A stretch of 64,000 nucleotides of DNA from Nocardioides sp. QY071 (lineage in GTDB: Bacteria > Actinomycetota > Actinomycetes > Propionibacteriales > Nocardioidaceae), in assembly GCF_029961765.1 (NCBI RefSeq), contig NZ_CP124681.1, positions 1,736,001 through 1,800,000 on the forward strand. The letters are read 5' to 3'. The position numbers and the translations under genes were made by a program. Shown piece by piece: positions 24,923 to 32,570 of the stretch (the first letter of the stretch is position 1; each line of letters begins with the position of its first letter). The notes under the pieces are model-generated. The model was given only the letters and a program-made list of their open reading frames with translations. It had not been told where the DNA came from and ran no database searches.

Positions 24923-25854
24923 AACGCCTGCGCCATCAGCTCACCGAACAGGTCCTGCGGGTCGACGTCGAGCCCACGGCGCTGGAACCACGTGCACACG
25001 TTGGTGCAGTCGCGCAGCAGGAAGTCGAAGCCCTGGACGTTGCCGACCAGGTCGACCAGCTGGGGCAGGTCGATGATCACGAGCCGCTCACCGGCCGCCA
25101 GGATGTTGTACGGCGACAGGTCGCCGTGCACCAGGCCCGACTGCACGAGCGTCGTCATGGCCCCGCGCAGCTGGTCGAAGTACGACGCCAGCAGCGCCGG
25201 CTCCGGCCGGGTCTGCGCCAGCCGCGGAGCGCTGTCGGTGCCGTCGGGTCCCTCCACCCGGATCCACTCCATCAGGATCTCGGTGCCGTCGATCTGCACC
25301 GGGTAGGGGACCGGCAGCCCGAGCGACCAGCAGCGGTTGAGTGCCGACCACTCCGAGATCGCCCACTCGCCTGCGGCGACCTCGCGGCCGAACGTGCTCT
25401 TGCGCTTGATCGCCCGCTCGTCGCGCGAACGCTTCATGCTGCGGCCCTCGGTGTAGGCCGCCGAGCGGTGGAAGGTGCGGTGGTCGGTCGAGCGATACCG
25501 CTTGGCCGCCATCACGACGCTCTGCGCCGGGTCGTGCGGGTCGGAGCGCTCGAGCAGGAAGACGTCGGCCTCCTTGCCGGTCTTCAGGATGCCGAGGTCG
25601 GTGTCGACCGCGCCCTGGGACGTGACGATCCAGTCGGGACGCGGCTCGGGACCGCGGGACAGCGGCTCGACGTCGAGCCAGGTGGACCAGCGCTGGCCGG
25701 GGCCCAGGTCGTCGTACGCCTCGAAGTCGAAGACGAAGCGCGGGTCGATGTCGGTGACATCAGGGGTGGAGGGGTTCTCCTGGAACAAGGTGATTCCTCG
25801 GGGTCGAGAGGGTGCGGACTGAGGGCAGGCCGACGACAACGATCGACATGTCAC
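24919..25854 (-). CDS. RIO-type serine/threonine kinase-like protein
   Basis: The protein (311 residues from ATG 25854) matches RIO1-family atypical kinases: the ATP-lysine region ILKTGKEADVFLLER and VMAAKRYR, the catalytic loop LVHGDLSPYNILA (His-Gly-Asp...Asn) and the metal Asp in LVIIDLPQLVD. The classical RIO flexible loop with STFGREVAAGEWAISEWSAL is present. In bacteria the role is poorly defined. A TTG at 25788 preceded by CGAGGAATC is an attractive alternative start that would give 289 residues beginning FQENPSTPDVTDIDPR, where family similarity begins. The stop codon lies within the 24757-24922 palindrome. Confidence 0.85.
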   Translation of the reverse strand: MTCRSLSSACPQSAPSRPRGITLFQENPSTPDVTDIDPRFVFDFEAYDDLGPGQRWSTWLDVEPLSRGPEPRPDWIVTSQGAVDTDLGILKTGKEADVFLLERSDPHDPAQSVVMAAKRYRSTDHRTFHRSAAYTEGRSMKRSRDERAIKRKSTFGREVAAGEWAISEWSALNRCWSLGLPVPYPVQIDGTEILMEWIRVEGPDGTDSAPRLAQTRPEPALLASYFDQLRGAMTTLVQSGLVHGDLSPYNILAAGERLVIIDLPQLVDLVGNVQGFDFLLRDCTNVCTWFQRRGLDVDPQDLFGELMAQAF

Positions 25855-25947
25855 GCTCCTCTCGACAGGGTCCGCGGGCAGCGCGGACGAACGGCCCCAC
25901 CCTGCCGGTCCCTCGGGCCGGTGCGCAACCGATTTACCGCTGCCGCA

Positions 25948-25964
25948 CTCCCGGTGACAGGGAA
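25948..25964. promoter_or_regulatory. 17-bp cluster palindrome, SDR 26006 promoter
   Basis: CTCCCGGTGACAGGGAA fits the consensus YTYCCRSTSASYGGRAR found across the steroid cluster except at position 13. Its centre is 50 bases before the SDR ATG and 38 before the -10 box TACGGT (25994-25999). The binding protein is unknown. Confidence 0.62.
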
Positions 25965-26005
25965 CGACCGGGGTGGCGCGGGCCGATCGCGCCTACGGTG
26001 CGGCC

Positions 26006-26896
26006 ATGGCCACGACGGGACGCGGGACGGGACGCGGGACGGGACGCGAGACGGGACGCGAGACGGCGCTGGTCACCGGTGCCAGCCGGGGCATCGGACG
26101 GGCCACGGCCCTGGCCCTGGCCGAGGTCGGGTACGACGTCGCCTTCACCGCCCGCACCGCACACGAGGGCGAGGGCACGGTCGCGGCCCGGACGTCTCGT
26201 GAGGTCGGCGTGAGCCATCAGGTCGCCGGGAGCCTCGCCACGACCGCGGCGCAGATCGAGGCCAGGGGAGTGCGGGCATTGCCGCTGCGGATGGACCTCA
26301 CCGACGCCGCGGCGCCGGCGAGGGTCGCCGGCCAGCTCCTCGAGACCTGGGGTGCGCCGCACGTGCTGGTCAGCAACGCCGTGCACCACGTGCCGCACGC
26401 CCGCTTCCTGGAGCTGGACCTCGGCGCCCTCCGCGAGAGCCTGGACGCGAACCTCGTGCACCAGGTGGCGCTCGTCCAGGCCCTGCTGCCGGCGATGGTC
26501 GACGCGGGCGGCGGCGTCATCGCCAACATGTGCTCGGGATCGGCCACCCTCGACCCGCCGGCCCCGCCGGGGGAAGGCGGGTGGGGTCTGGCCTACGCCG
26601 CCGCGAAGGCGGCGTTCGGCCGGATCGCCGGTGCGGTGAACGCGGAGTTCCGCGAGGCCGGGATCCGCGCCTTCAACCTGGAGCCGGGCTTCGTCGTCAC
26701 CGCGTCCGGGCGCGCCCGCGGCGGCACCGAGGAGATCGAGGCCAGGGCCGTCGCCGGCTCCAGCATCGACGCGTCCGGCCGGGTGATCGCCTGGCTCGCG
26801 GCCTCCGACCCCGACGACGCCGAGGTGAACGCCCTGCTCGGCACCGTGATCTCGGCACCCCGGCTGGCGGGCCGACTGGCGGGCCGGCTGGCGTAG
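26006..26896 (+). CDS. Short-chain dehydrogenase/reductase
   Basis: The 296-residue SDR has the nucleotide-binding TGxxxGIG as VTGASRGIGRATALALAE shortly after a repetitive N-terminus. VSNAVHHV takes the NNAG position (changed to SNAV), and the active site is YAAAK in LAYAAAKAAFGR. The oxidoreductase substrate is unknown, and the altered NNAG is unusual. ATG at 26006 was chosen because it lies 6 bases after TACGGT and 50 bases from the cluster palindrome, which makes it a leaderless start; the upstream in-frame start at 25973 would overlap the promoter. Residues 4-19 are encoded by four 12-bp repeats. It is divergent from the RIO kinase and appears to belong to the palindrome regulon. Confidence 0.82.
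   Translation: MATTGRGTGRGTGRETGRETALVTGASRGIGRATALALAEVGYDVAFTARTAHEGEGTVAARTSREVGVSHQVAGSLATTAAQIEARGVRALPLRMDLTDAAAPARVAGQLLETWGAPHVLVSNAVHHVPHARFLELDLGALRESLDANLVHQVALVQALLPAMVDAGGGVIANMCSGSATLDPPAPPGEGGWGLAYAAAKAAFGRIAGAVNAEFREAGIRAFNLEPGFVVTASGRARGGTEEIEARAVAGSSIDASGRVIAWLAASDPDDAEVNALLGTVISAPRLAGRLAGRLA
26015..26062 (+). repeat. Four tandem 12-bp repeats inside the SDR start region
   Basis: Two copies of ACGGGACGCGGG are followed by two of ACGGGACGCGAG, encoding TGRG, TGRG, TGRE, TGRE just before the Rossmann fold. Whole-codon units mean copy-number changes would stay in frame. Confidence 0.85.
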
Positions 26897-26905
26897 ATTG
26901 ACCGC

Positions 26906-28366
26906 GTGCGCCGACTCGCTGCCCCGCTGGGACTCCTGCTCGCCCTCGTCCTCTGCCTGCCAGGCCTGGCCGGCTCGGCGCCTGCCTCCGCCCTCCCCGG
27001 CGTCGAGGCGAGCGACTACGGCAACGGATCCGCGCAGGGCACCGACCCGTACTGGCCGCTCGACGGCAACGGCGGCACCGACGCCCAGCACTACGACGTC
27101 CGGGTGCGCTACGACTTCGGGACGGGCCGGCTGCGCGGTCGCACCGCGATCACGATGACCGCGACCGCCGACCTGCGCAGCTTCTCCCTCGACCTGCTGC
27201 TGCCGACCACGGCGGTGAAGGTCGACGGACGCAAGGCCCGCTTCCGCAAGGTGGGCAAGCACGAGCTGCGGGTCAAGCCGTCGGCGCCGATCGCCGCGGG
27301 AGCGACCTTCCGCGTCGTCGTGCGGTACGCCGGCAAGCCCGGTTCCTACCGCTACGCCGGCGAACGCAACTGGCTCGCCAGCCGCAACGAGGTGGTCGCG
27401 ATGAACCAGCCGCACATGGCGCCGTGGTGGTTCCCGTCCAACGACCACCCCAGCGACAAGGCGACCTTCGACGTCCGGGTCACCGTGCCCAAGGGCAAGA
27501 AGGTCGTCGGCAACGGCGTGCGGGTCGGCCGCACGGTCAAGCACGGCAAGGCCACCACGCACTGGCGGATGAGCGACCCGATGGCGACCTACCTCGCCTT
27601 CTTCGCCGCCGGTCGCTATGTCGTCGACCAGGGCACGACCGCCGCCGGCATCCCCTACTACAACGCGGTCTCGCGCGGCCTCGAGCCGAAGCTGCGCTCC
27701 TACGTCCGGGGCGTCCTGGGCCGCACCGGCGCGATCACCGACTGGCTGCAGACCCAGCTCGGCCCCTACCCGTTCGCCACCACCGGCGGCCTGGTCACCG
27801 GCCTCGACGTCGGCTTCGCGCTGGAGAACCAGTCGCGGCCGACGTACGGCAGCTGGATCTACCCGGGCGTCATCGTCCACGAGCTGGCCCACCAGTGGTT
27901 CGGCGACAGCGTCGCCGTGCAGCGCTGGCGCGACATCTGGCTCAACGAGGGCTTCGCGACCTACATGGAGGCCGCGTACGCCGCCGCGACCGGCGGGCCG
28001 TCGGTGCCGGCGTACCTCGACAAGATGTACGACCGCAACTGCACCAGCCCGAACTCCGACTTCTGGCGCCTCGACATCGCCAACCCCGGTGCGGACCACA
28101 TCTTCGACGAGGCTGTCTACGACCGCGGTGCGATGGTGCTGGCGGCGCTCCGCAACCGGATCACGGCGCCGAAGTTCGATGCCCTGCTCAAGGAGTGGGT
28201 CGCCGCCCACCACGACGGGAACGCCACGGTCGAGCAGTTCCAGGCGCTCGCCGAGAGCGTCTCGGGCGACACCGACCTGGACGGCTTCTTCCACAACTGG
28301 CTGCGCAGCGGCACGGTGCCGCAGGCGAGCGAGGAGAACGGGCTGGCCGGGGTCTCCTGCGGCTGA
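26906..28366 (+). CDS. Secreted M1-family zinc metallopeptidase
   Basis: The 486-residue precursor has a Sec-type signal peptide (about residues 1-29, RRLAAPLGLLLALVLCLPGL then ASA), a beta-sandwich N-domain and the gluzincin catalytic site: HELAH at residues 325-329 (His325, Glu326, His329) with Glu348 in WLNEGFATYME as third zinc ligand. The exopeptidase GxMxN-type motif is altered to LDVGFALENQS. It probably acts as an aminopeptidase outside the cell. It lacks the large C-terminal helical domain of PepN-type enzymes, as usual for this short actinobacterial group. GTG at 26906 lies 6 bases after TAGATT (26894-26899), so the message is leaderless. Confidence 0.9.
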   Translation: MRRLAAPLGLLLALVLCLPGLAGSAPASALPGVEASDYGNGSAQGTDPYWPLDGNGGTDAQHYDVRVRYDFGTGRLRGRTAITMTATADLRSFSLDLLLPTTAVKVDGRKARFRKVGKHELRVKPSAPIAAGATFRVVVRYAGKPGSYRYAGERNWLASRNEVVAMNQPHMAPWWFPSNDHPSDKATFDVRVTVPKGKKVVGNGVRVGRTVKHGKATTHWRMSDPMATYLAFFAAGRYVVDQGTTAAGIPYYNAVSRGLEPKLRSYVRGVLGRTGAITDWLQTQLGPYPFATTGGLVTGLDVGFALENQSRPTYGSWIYPGVIVHELAHQWFGDSVAVQRWRDIWLNEGFATYMEAAYAAATGGPSVPAYLDKMYDRNCTSPNSDFWRLDIANPGADHIFDEAVYDRGAMVLAALRNRITAPKFDALLKEWVAAHHDGNATVEQFQALAESVSGDTDLDGFFHNWLRSGTVPQASEENGLAGVSCG

Positions 28367-28465
28367 CCTCCGCGCGCCTCCCGTGGGACCCGTGGTGCTT
28401 TTGGTACCAATGTGGGGATCTGTGCCCTCGGGGGCGCACCTGCACACGGATGGAGAAGCCCGCAC

Positions 28466-28636
28466 ATGGACACCAAGAAGCTGATCGCGCTCGTGGTGAT
28501 CGTGTTCCTCGGGTTCTGGATGTTCACCGACCCCTCCGGCCTCGCGGACACCTCGAAGTCCGCGGCCAGCGGCGGGTGGGACCTGACGACCCAGGCGTTC
28601 AACGGGGTCATCGACTTCGTCGGCGCGATGGACTGA
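28466..28636 (+). CDS. Small single-span membrane protein
   Basis: The 56-residue protein begins DTKKLIALVVIVFLGFWMFT, a positively charged start plus one hydrophobic span (about residues 6-21), then a Ser/Ala-rich exterior segment and a short amphipathic end. No known family motif is visible. It starts about 100 bases after the M1 peptidase and 15 bases before the PH-domain gene, with which it is probably co-transcribed. The upstream in-frame ORF extension to 28412 has no ribosome-binding site and no homology-like sequence. Confidence 0.6.
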   Translation: MDTKKLIALVVIVFLGFWMFTDPSGLADTSKSAASGGWDLTTQAFNGVIDFVGAMD

Positions 28637-28651
28637 CCCGCGGCACGACCG

Positions 28652-29194
28652 ATGGCCCTGACCTTCGTCTCCGGCGTCGTCCGCCGGTTGGGTGACCCGA
28701 GGATCGGCAAGCACCTGCTGCGTGAGGAGGGCGAGGTCGTCGTCGACGAGGTGACCCACCACTGGTTCGCCTACGTCCGCCCCGCCCTGGAGACCGGGGT
28801 GGCGCTGGTGCTGCTGGTCGGCAGCTGGTTCGTGAACGTCCACGTCGCCTGGGTCCTCATCGTGGTCGCGGCGGTACTGCTGGTCCGCGCCGGCTGGGTG
28901 GCGCTCGGCGTGGTCCGCGACCGGTTCGTGATCACCAACATGCGCGTCTTCCGGGTCCACGGCGTGCTCTCGCAGAGCCTGGCCACCATGCCGCTGAGCC
29001 GGATCCTCGACATCTCGGTGCAGAAGCCGCTGCACGGACGGCTGCTCGGCTTCGGCCACTTCTGCTTCGAGTCGGCGGCCCAGGAGCAGGGCCTGCGCGA
29101 CATCCGGTACGTCGGCCGCCCCGACGACCGCGACCTCGCCATCCAGCGCGTGGTCCAGCGGGCGGGACTGCGGGGACCCCGCGTCCCGAACTGA
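28652..29194 (+). CDS. Membrane protein with bacterial PH domain (YdbS/DUF304-like)
   Basis: The 180-residue protein has two adjacent hydrophobic spans (about residues 50-86: GVALVLLVGSWFVNVHVAWV and the following LIVVAAVLLV) and a C-terminal bPH2 domain with RDRFVITNMRVFRVHGVLSQ and MPLSRILDISVQKPLHGRLLGFG (in part). These proteins are membrane-anchored and of unclear role; in Bacillus, YdbS/YdbT pairs affect bacteriocin resistance. It follows the 56-residue protein by 15 bases, and a strong hairpin comes 20 bases after its stop. Confidence 0.78.
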   Translation: MALTFVSGVVRRLGDPRIGKHLLREEGEVVVDEVTHHWFAYVRPALETGVALVLLVGSWFVNVHVAWVLIVVAAVLLVRAGWVALGVVRDRFVITNMRVFRVHGVLSQSLATMPLSRILDISVQKPLHGRLLGFGHFCFESAAQEQGLRDIRYVGRPDDRDLAIQRVVQRAGLRGPRVPN

Positions 29195-29213
29195 CCCAAC
29201 CGGCTGAGCGCGG

Positions 29214-29272
29214 GCACCCCCTACGGTTTGGTCGCGGATCGGCCCGGAAGGCGACCAATTCGTAGGGGGTGC
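29214..29272 (+). terminator. Strong 22-bp hairpin between the PH-domain and YbbN-like genes
   Basis: GCACCCCCTACGGTTTGGTC (29214-29233, arm to 29235) pairs with the arm at 29251-29272 with only two mismatches around a 15-base loop. There is no T-tract, as is common for actinobacterial terminators. It lies between genes on the same strand and before the leaderless promoter TAGGAT (29315-29320), so a terminator role is likely but not proven. Confidence 0.6.
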
Positions 29273-29327
29273 GGCACACACGGACCACGCTCACTCGCCC
29301 CGCAACGCCGTCCGTAGGATTGCGTCC

Positions 29328-30296
29328 ATGACGCAGCAGCCGTTCTCCCGTCCCGGTGCGATCGACCTGTCCGCGCTGAAGCGCACCCCGCCGGCCGGTG
29401 CCGGTGCCGGCGGTGCCGCAGGCGCGCCCACGGGTGGAGGCGGCGCCGGAGGCTCGACGTCGGCGTACTCCGTCGCCGTGGACGAGACCAACTTCCAGGC
29501 GGTGCTCGAGGCGTCGATGACCGCGCCGGTGGTGCTGGTCTTCTCCTCGCCGTCGCAGTCTCCGGAGAGCGCGCAGCTCGCGCTCGACGTGGCGACCGTG
29601 GCCGACGAGTACGACGGCCGGTTCCTCGCGGCGACGATCGACGTGGACGTGGTGCCGCAGATCGCGCAGGCGATGCAGGTCCCGCAGGTCCCGCTGATGC
29701 TGGTGCTGCTCGACGGGCGCCCGGCGACGCAGCCGATCCCCGGGGCCGCGCCGATCGACGACATCCGCGCCCTGTTCAACCAGCTCGCCCAGCAGCTCAC
29801 CGCGCAGGGCATCTCCGGGCGCCACCAGCCCAATGCCTTCGGCGCGGCCGGTGGCGAGGTCGCCGAGGGTGAGGAGCCCGCGATCGACCCGCGCTACGTG
29901 CCGGCGCAGGACGCGCTCGAGGCGGGCGACATCGACGCCGCCGTGGCGGAGTACCAGAAGCTCGTCGACGCCAACCCGGCCGACCACGAGGCCGCGGCCG
30001 GACTGGCGATGGCCAAGGTGCTGCAGCGCACCCAGGGCGTCGACCTCAACGCGGCTCGCGCCGCGGCCGCCGCCAACCCCGACGACGTCGACGCGCAGAC
30101 CATGGTCGCGGACATGGACATGCTCGGTGGCCATGTCGAGGACGCCTTCGCGCGGCTCGTCGAGCTGGTTCGTCGTACGTCGGGCAAGGAGCGCGACCTG
30201 GCCCGCGAGCACCTCGTCGGGCTCTTCGGGGCGGTCGGCAACGACGACCCGCGGGTGCTCAAGGGCCGCCAGGCGCTGGCCTCCGCCCTGTTCTGA
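29328..30296 (+). CDS. Thioredoxin-like/TPR co-chaperone (YbbN/CnoX-type) lacking the CxxC site
   Basis: The 322-residue protein has a Gly/Ala/Pro-rich N-terminal tail (about residues 20-45), a thioredoxin-fold domain (about 48-160) and C-terminal TPR-like helices (about 185-320, AQDALEAGDIDAAVAEYQKL, NPADHEAAAGLAMAKVLQRT). The site where WCxxC should be reads FSSPSQSPES, so it cannot be a redox thioredoxin. cis-Pro is retained in VPQVPLM. Such YbbN/CnoX-like proteins act as holdases linked to DnaK/GroEL. ATG lies 7 bases after TAGGAT (29315-29320), so the message is leaderless. Confidence 0.88.
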   Translation: MTQQPFSRPGAIDLSALKRTPPAGAGAGGAAGAPTGGGGAGGSTSAYSVAVDETNFQAVLEASMTAPVVLVFSSPSQSPESAQLALDVATVADEYDGRFLAATIDVDVVPQIAQAMQVPQVPLMLVLLDGRPATQPIPGAAPIDDIRALFNQLAQQLTAQGISGRHQPNAFGAAGGEVAEGEEPAIDPRYVPAQDALEAGDIDAAVAEYQKLVDANPADHEAAAGLAMAKVLQRTQGVDLNAARAAAAANPDDVDAQTMVADMDMLGGHVEDAFARLVELVRRTSGKERDLAREHLVGLFGAVGNDDPRVLKGRQALASALF

Positions 30297-30309
30297 CCGG
30301 GTTCCTGGC

Positions 30310-31050
30310 ATGGGCTTCGGGCGCGGCGCCGGGTACCTCCTGCGTGGGCTCCGGCTGTGGCGGGAGCGCCCCTCGCTGATGCTGCTCGGCATCGTGCCGG
30401 CGCTGATCGTGGCGGCGCTGGTGTTCACGCTGCTCGTCGTGCTCGTGTTGTACGCCGACGACGTGGTCGCCTGGGCGACGCCGTTCGCCGACGACTGGGG
30501 CGACGCGGTGCGCGGAGTGTTCCGCGGTGCGCTCTACCTGGTGGTGCTGGTCGGCGCCGTGATGCTGGCGATCGTCACCTTCACCGGGCTCACGCTCGCG
30601 GTCGGTGACCCCTTCTACGAGAAGATCTGGAAGGAGGTCGAGCTCTCGCTCGGCGGCGACGTGCCGGACCGGGGGGTCGGCTGGATCCGCGGTGCGATCG
30701 ACGGACTCGTCCTCGTGGCGCTCGGCATCGGCACCGCGATCGTGGTCTTCCTGATCGGGCTGCTGCCCGTCATCGGCACCGTCGTCGGCGCCGTGCTCGG
30801 CCTGGTCGTCGCCGGCCGGCTGCTCGCCGGCGAGCTCGTCTCGCGCCCGCTCGAGGCGCGCGGCATGGACCGCGCCGCCCGCGCGGCGCTGATGCGCGAC
30901 CATCGCGGGGCGATGCTCGGCTTCGGGGTCTGCGTGCAGGCCTGCTTCCTGGTGCCGTTCGGCGGCATCCTGGTGATGCCCGCGGCGGTGGCCGGCGCGA
31001 CGTACCTCGCCCGCGAGGCGCTGGCGGGTCAGCCGGTCGGCGGCAGCTGA
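30310..31050 (+). CDS. EI24-domain (CysZ-like) integral membrane protein
   Basis: The 246-residue protein has the EI24/CysZ layout: an N-terminal amphipathic start (GFGRGAGYLLRGLRLWRERP), then hydrophobic spans near residues 22-46, 72-100, 137-176 and 207-232, with the family motif VGDPFYEKIWKEVE at about 100-113. CysZ imports sulfate, and the function of the actinobacterial relatives is uncertain. ATG 30310 follows the YbbN-like gene by 13 bases and may share its transcript. Its 3' end overlaps the convergent NTF2-like gene by 22 bases. Confidence 0.8.
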   Translation: MGFGRGAGYLLRGLRLWRERPSLMLLGIVPALIVAALVFTLLVVLVLYADDVVAWATPFADDWGDAVRGVFRGALYLVVLVGAVMLAIVTFTGLTLAVGDPFYEKIWKEVELSLGGDVPDRGVGWIRGAIDGLVLVALGIGTAIVVFLIGLLPVIGTVVGAVLGLVVAGRLLAGELVSRPLEARGMDRAARAALMRDHRGAMLGFGVCVQACFLVPFGGILVMPAAVAGATYLAREALAGQPVGGS

Positions 31051-31523
31051 CCCAGGGCGCCCGTGCGCAGCAGGCCGTGCGCCAGCTCGGCTCCGTCCAG
31101 GAGTCGGCCGGTGCGCACGGTCGCGCGCCAGCCCTCGTCGGTGCGCCGCAGCTGCCAGTGGTTGGCGGTCGCGCGGTTGACCCGGAACGCGCCGTCTTCG
31201 TGCAGCACCATCAGCGAGTGCGTGACCGCGATCGCCGTGTCGCCGTCGACCTGCACCGAGACCGGTCCGTTGAAGTGTGCGCAGCCGCCGGCGATGAAGC
31301 CCTGGTGGGACGCCGAGCGCACCATCGCGCGGATCTCGTCGCGGCCGGTCATCACGATGACGTCGTTGTCGTAGACGCCGTCCTCGGTCCAGATCGCGGC
31401 GACCTCGTCCGCGCAGCCGGAGTCGACCAGCGGTCCGTAGGTCGTGAGGAGCTGCACGATCTCGCGCTCGTCCTCCAGGCGCTGGAGCCGGCGCTCGAGC
31501 GCTGCCAGGCGGTCGTCGGTCAT
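31029..31523 (-). CDS. SnoaL/NTF2-like protein
   Basis: The 164-residue protein starts with a coiled helix (DRLAALERRLQRLEDEREIV) and folds as an NTF2-like cone. A Tyr in LLTTYGPLVDSG and a His in GGCAHFNGP sit where SnoaL-type dehydratases and isomerases carry active-site residues. Members of this fold in steroid clusters include BaiE-type dehydratases and ketosteroid isomerases, and the reaction here is not determined. ATG overlaps the stop of the F420 enzyme gene (ATGA), so the two are translationally coupled and presumably serve the same pathway. Confidence 0.75.
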   Translation of the reverse strand: MTDDRLAALERRLQRLEDEREIVQLLTTYGPLVDSGCADEVAAIWTEDGVYDNDVIVMTGRDEIRAMVRSASHQGFIAGGCAHFNGPVSVQVDGDTAIAVTHSLMVLHEDGAFRVNRATANHWQLRRTDEGWRATVRTGRLLDGAELAHGLLRTGALGQLPPTG

Positions 31524-32377
31524 GAGATCTCCTTCGCGAGGACGGCCAGCGCCTCGAGCTGGTCGCAGTAGTGGTCGGCGGACGTGGCCTCGACCGCCGT
31601 GGTGACCAGGGTGGCGCCGGCGGCGCGGACGCGGGCCAGGCGGGTCGTCGTACCGCTGGGGTCGCCGATCGGGTCGACCATCCGGCCGGGGGACAGGATC
31701 ACCTCGAAGCCGGCGGGGAGGTCGCGTGCGGCCAGCAGGGTGCGCAGCTCGTCGAGGCCGAGGCCGAAGGGCACCCAGCCGTCGCCGAGCTCGACCGCGC
31801 GGCGCAGGCTGCGCGCCGTGCGCCCGCCGATGAGGAGCGGGACCCGATCCTGGACGGCATGCGGCTCGACGACGAGACCGTCGAAGTCGTAGTGACTGCC
31901 GTGGTACGACGGCTCGCGCCGCCCCAGGCTCGCGCGCAGTGCGCGCAGTGCGTCGTCGGCGCGCTCCCCGCGGCCCGCGAACGGGGCGCCGAGGAGGGCG
32001 AACTCCTCCTCGAGCGAGCCGACACCGATGCCGAGCATCAGCCGGCCGCCGCTGACCAGGTCGAGGGTGCCGTACCGCTTCGCGATCGCCAGCGGGTGGT
32101 GGTAGCCGATGACCAGCACCTGGGTCATCAGCCGCACCCGCTCGGTGACGGCGGCGAGGTGGCCGAAGGTCGCCAGCGGGTCCCAGTAGGTGCCGCCGCG
32201 CTGGTCGGCGGCCTCGGTGGGTACGGCGACGTGCTCGCTGCAGGTCAGGTGGTGGAAGCCGAGCCGGTCGGCGGCCTGCGCGACCCGCACCAGCTCGGCG
32301 ATGCCGGCCTTCTCCTCCCAAGGCGCGTGGGCGCCGGGATTGGCGGTCACGATCGGGCTGACGATGCCGAGCTGCAC
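31520..32377 (-). CDS. LLM-class F420-dependent oxidoreductase (TIGR03619-like)
   Basis: The 285-residue luciferase-like TIM-barrel protein shows the family strands LGIVSPIVTANPG, RLGFHHLTCSEHVAVP, RLMTQVLVIGYHHPLAIAK and LVSGGRLMLGIGVGSLEEEF. This places it among F420-dependent (rather than FMN-dependent) actinobacterial enzymes. Substrate is unknown; such enzymes oxidise alcohols or reduce C=C and C=O bonds, and they recur in steroid clusters. It starts with GTG preceded by GGAAGGAAG, and the NTF2-like gene overlaps its end. A cluster palindrome lies 65 bases upstream. Confidence 0.85.
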   Translation of the reverse strand: MQLGIVSPIVTANPGAHAPWEEKAGIAELVRVAQAADRLGFHHLTCSEHVAVPTEAADQRGGTYWDPLATFGHLAAVTERVRLMTQVLVIGYHHPLAIAKRYGTLDLVSGGRLMLGIGVGSLEEEFALLGAPFAGRGERADDALRALRASLGRREPSYHGSHYDFDGLVVEPHAVQDRVPLLIGGRTARSLRRAVELGDGWVPFGLGLDELRTLLAARDLPAGFEVILSPGRMVDPIGDPSGTTTRLARVRAAGATLVTTAVEATSADHYCDQLEALAVLAKEIS

Positions 32378-32441
32378 GGTGCTTCCTTCCGGTGGGGACG
32401 GCCGGAGTCAAGCAGTTGCTCCCGCGGCACCGGGTCGCCCA

Positions 32442-32458
32442 CTCCCGGTGAGTGGGGC
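32442..32458. promoter_or_regulatory. 17-bp cluster palindrome upstream of the F420 enzyme gene
   Basis: CTCCCGGTGAGTGGGGC matches the cluster consensus in 15-16 of 17 positions. It lies between the minus-strand F420 gene and the plus-strand IclR gene. The -10 partner is weak (TTGACT on the minus strand at 32411-32406, 39 bases from the centre), so this is one of the less certain sites. Confidence 0.45.
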
Positions 32459-32531
32459 GCGGCGTGGACGACGCGCCGGCCGGGAGGGTCTTGTGGTGTC
32501 CGTCTCCTCTTGCTACCTTCGGACCAGCAGA

Positions 32532-32551
32532 AACTAGAATGTATTTCAGTT
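32532..32551. promoter_or_regulatory. Promoter and AT-rich dyad of the first IclR gene
   Basis: AACTAGAATGTATTTCAGTT is an imperfect palindrome (AACTrrAAT half-sites). It contains TAGAAT (32535-32540), a near-consensus -10, with TTGCTA (32510-32515) as possible -35 at 19 bases. Overlap of dyad and -10 suggests autorepression by the IclR protein. Confidence 0.5.
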
Positions 32552-32570
32552 TTGATCGAGGGGAGCAGTC

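Noticed and set aside
25934..29281. A very long open frame of over 1100 codons on the minus strand
   Set aside because: It runs antisense to the SDR, M1 peptidase, small protein and PH-domain genes, all of which have recognisable domains. Its translation is low-complexity Arg/Gly/Val/Asp typical of GC-rich shadow frames.
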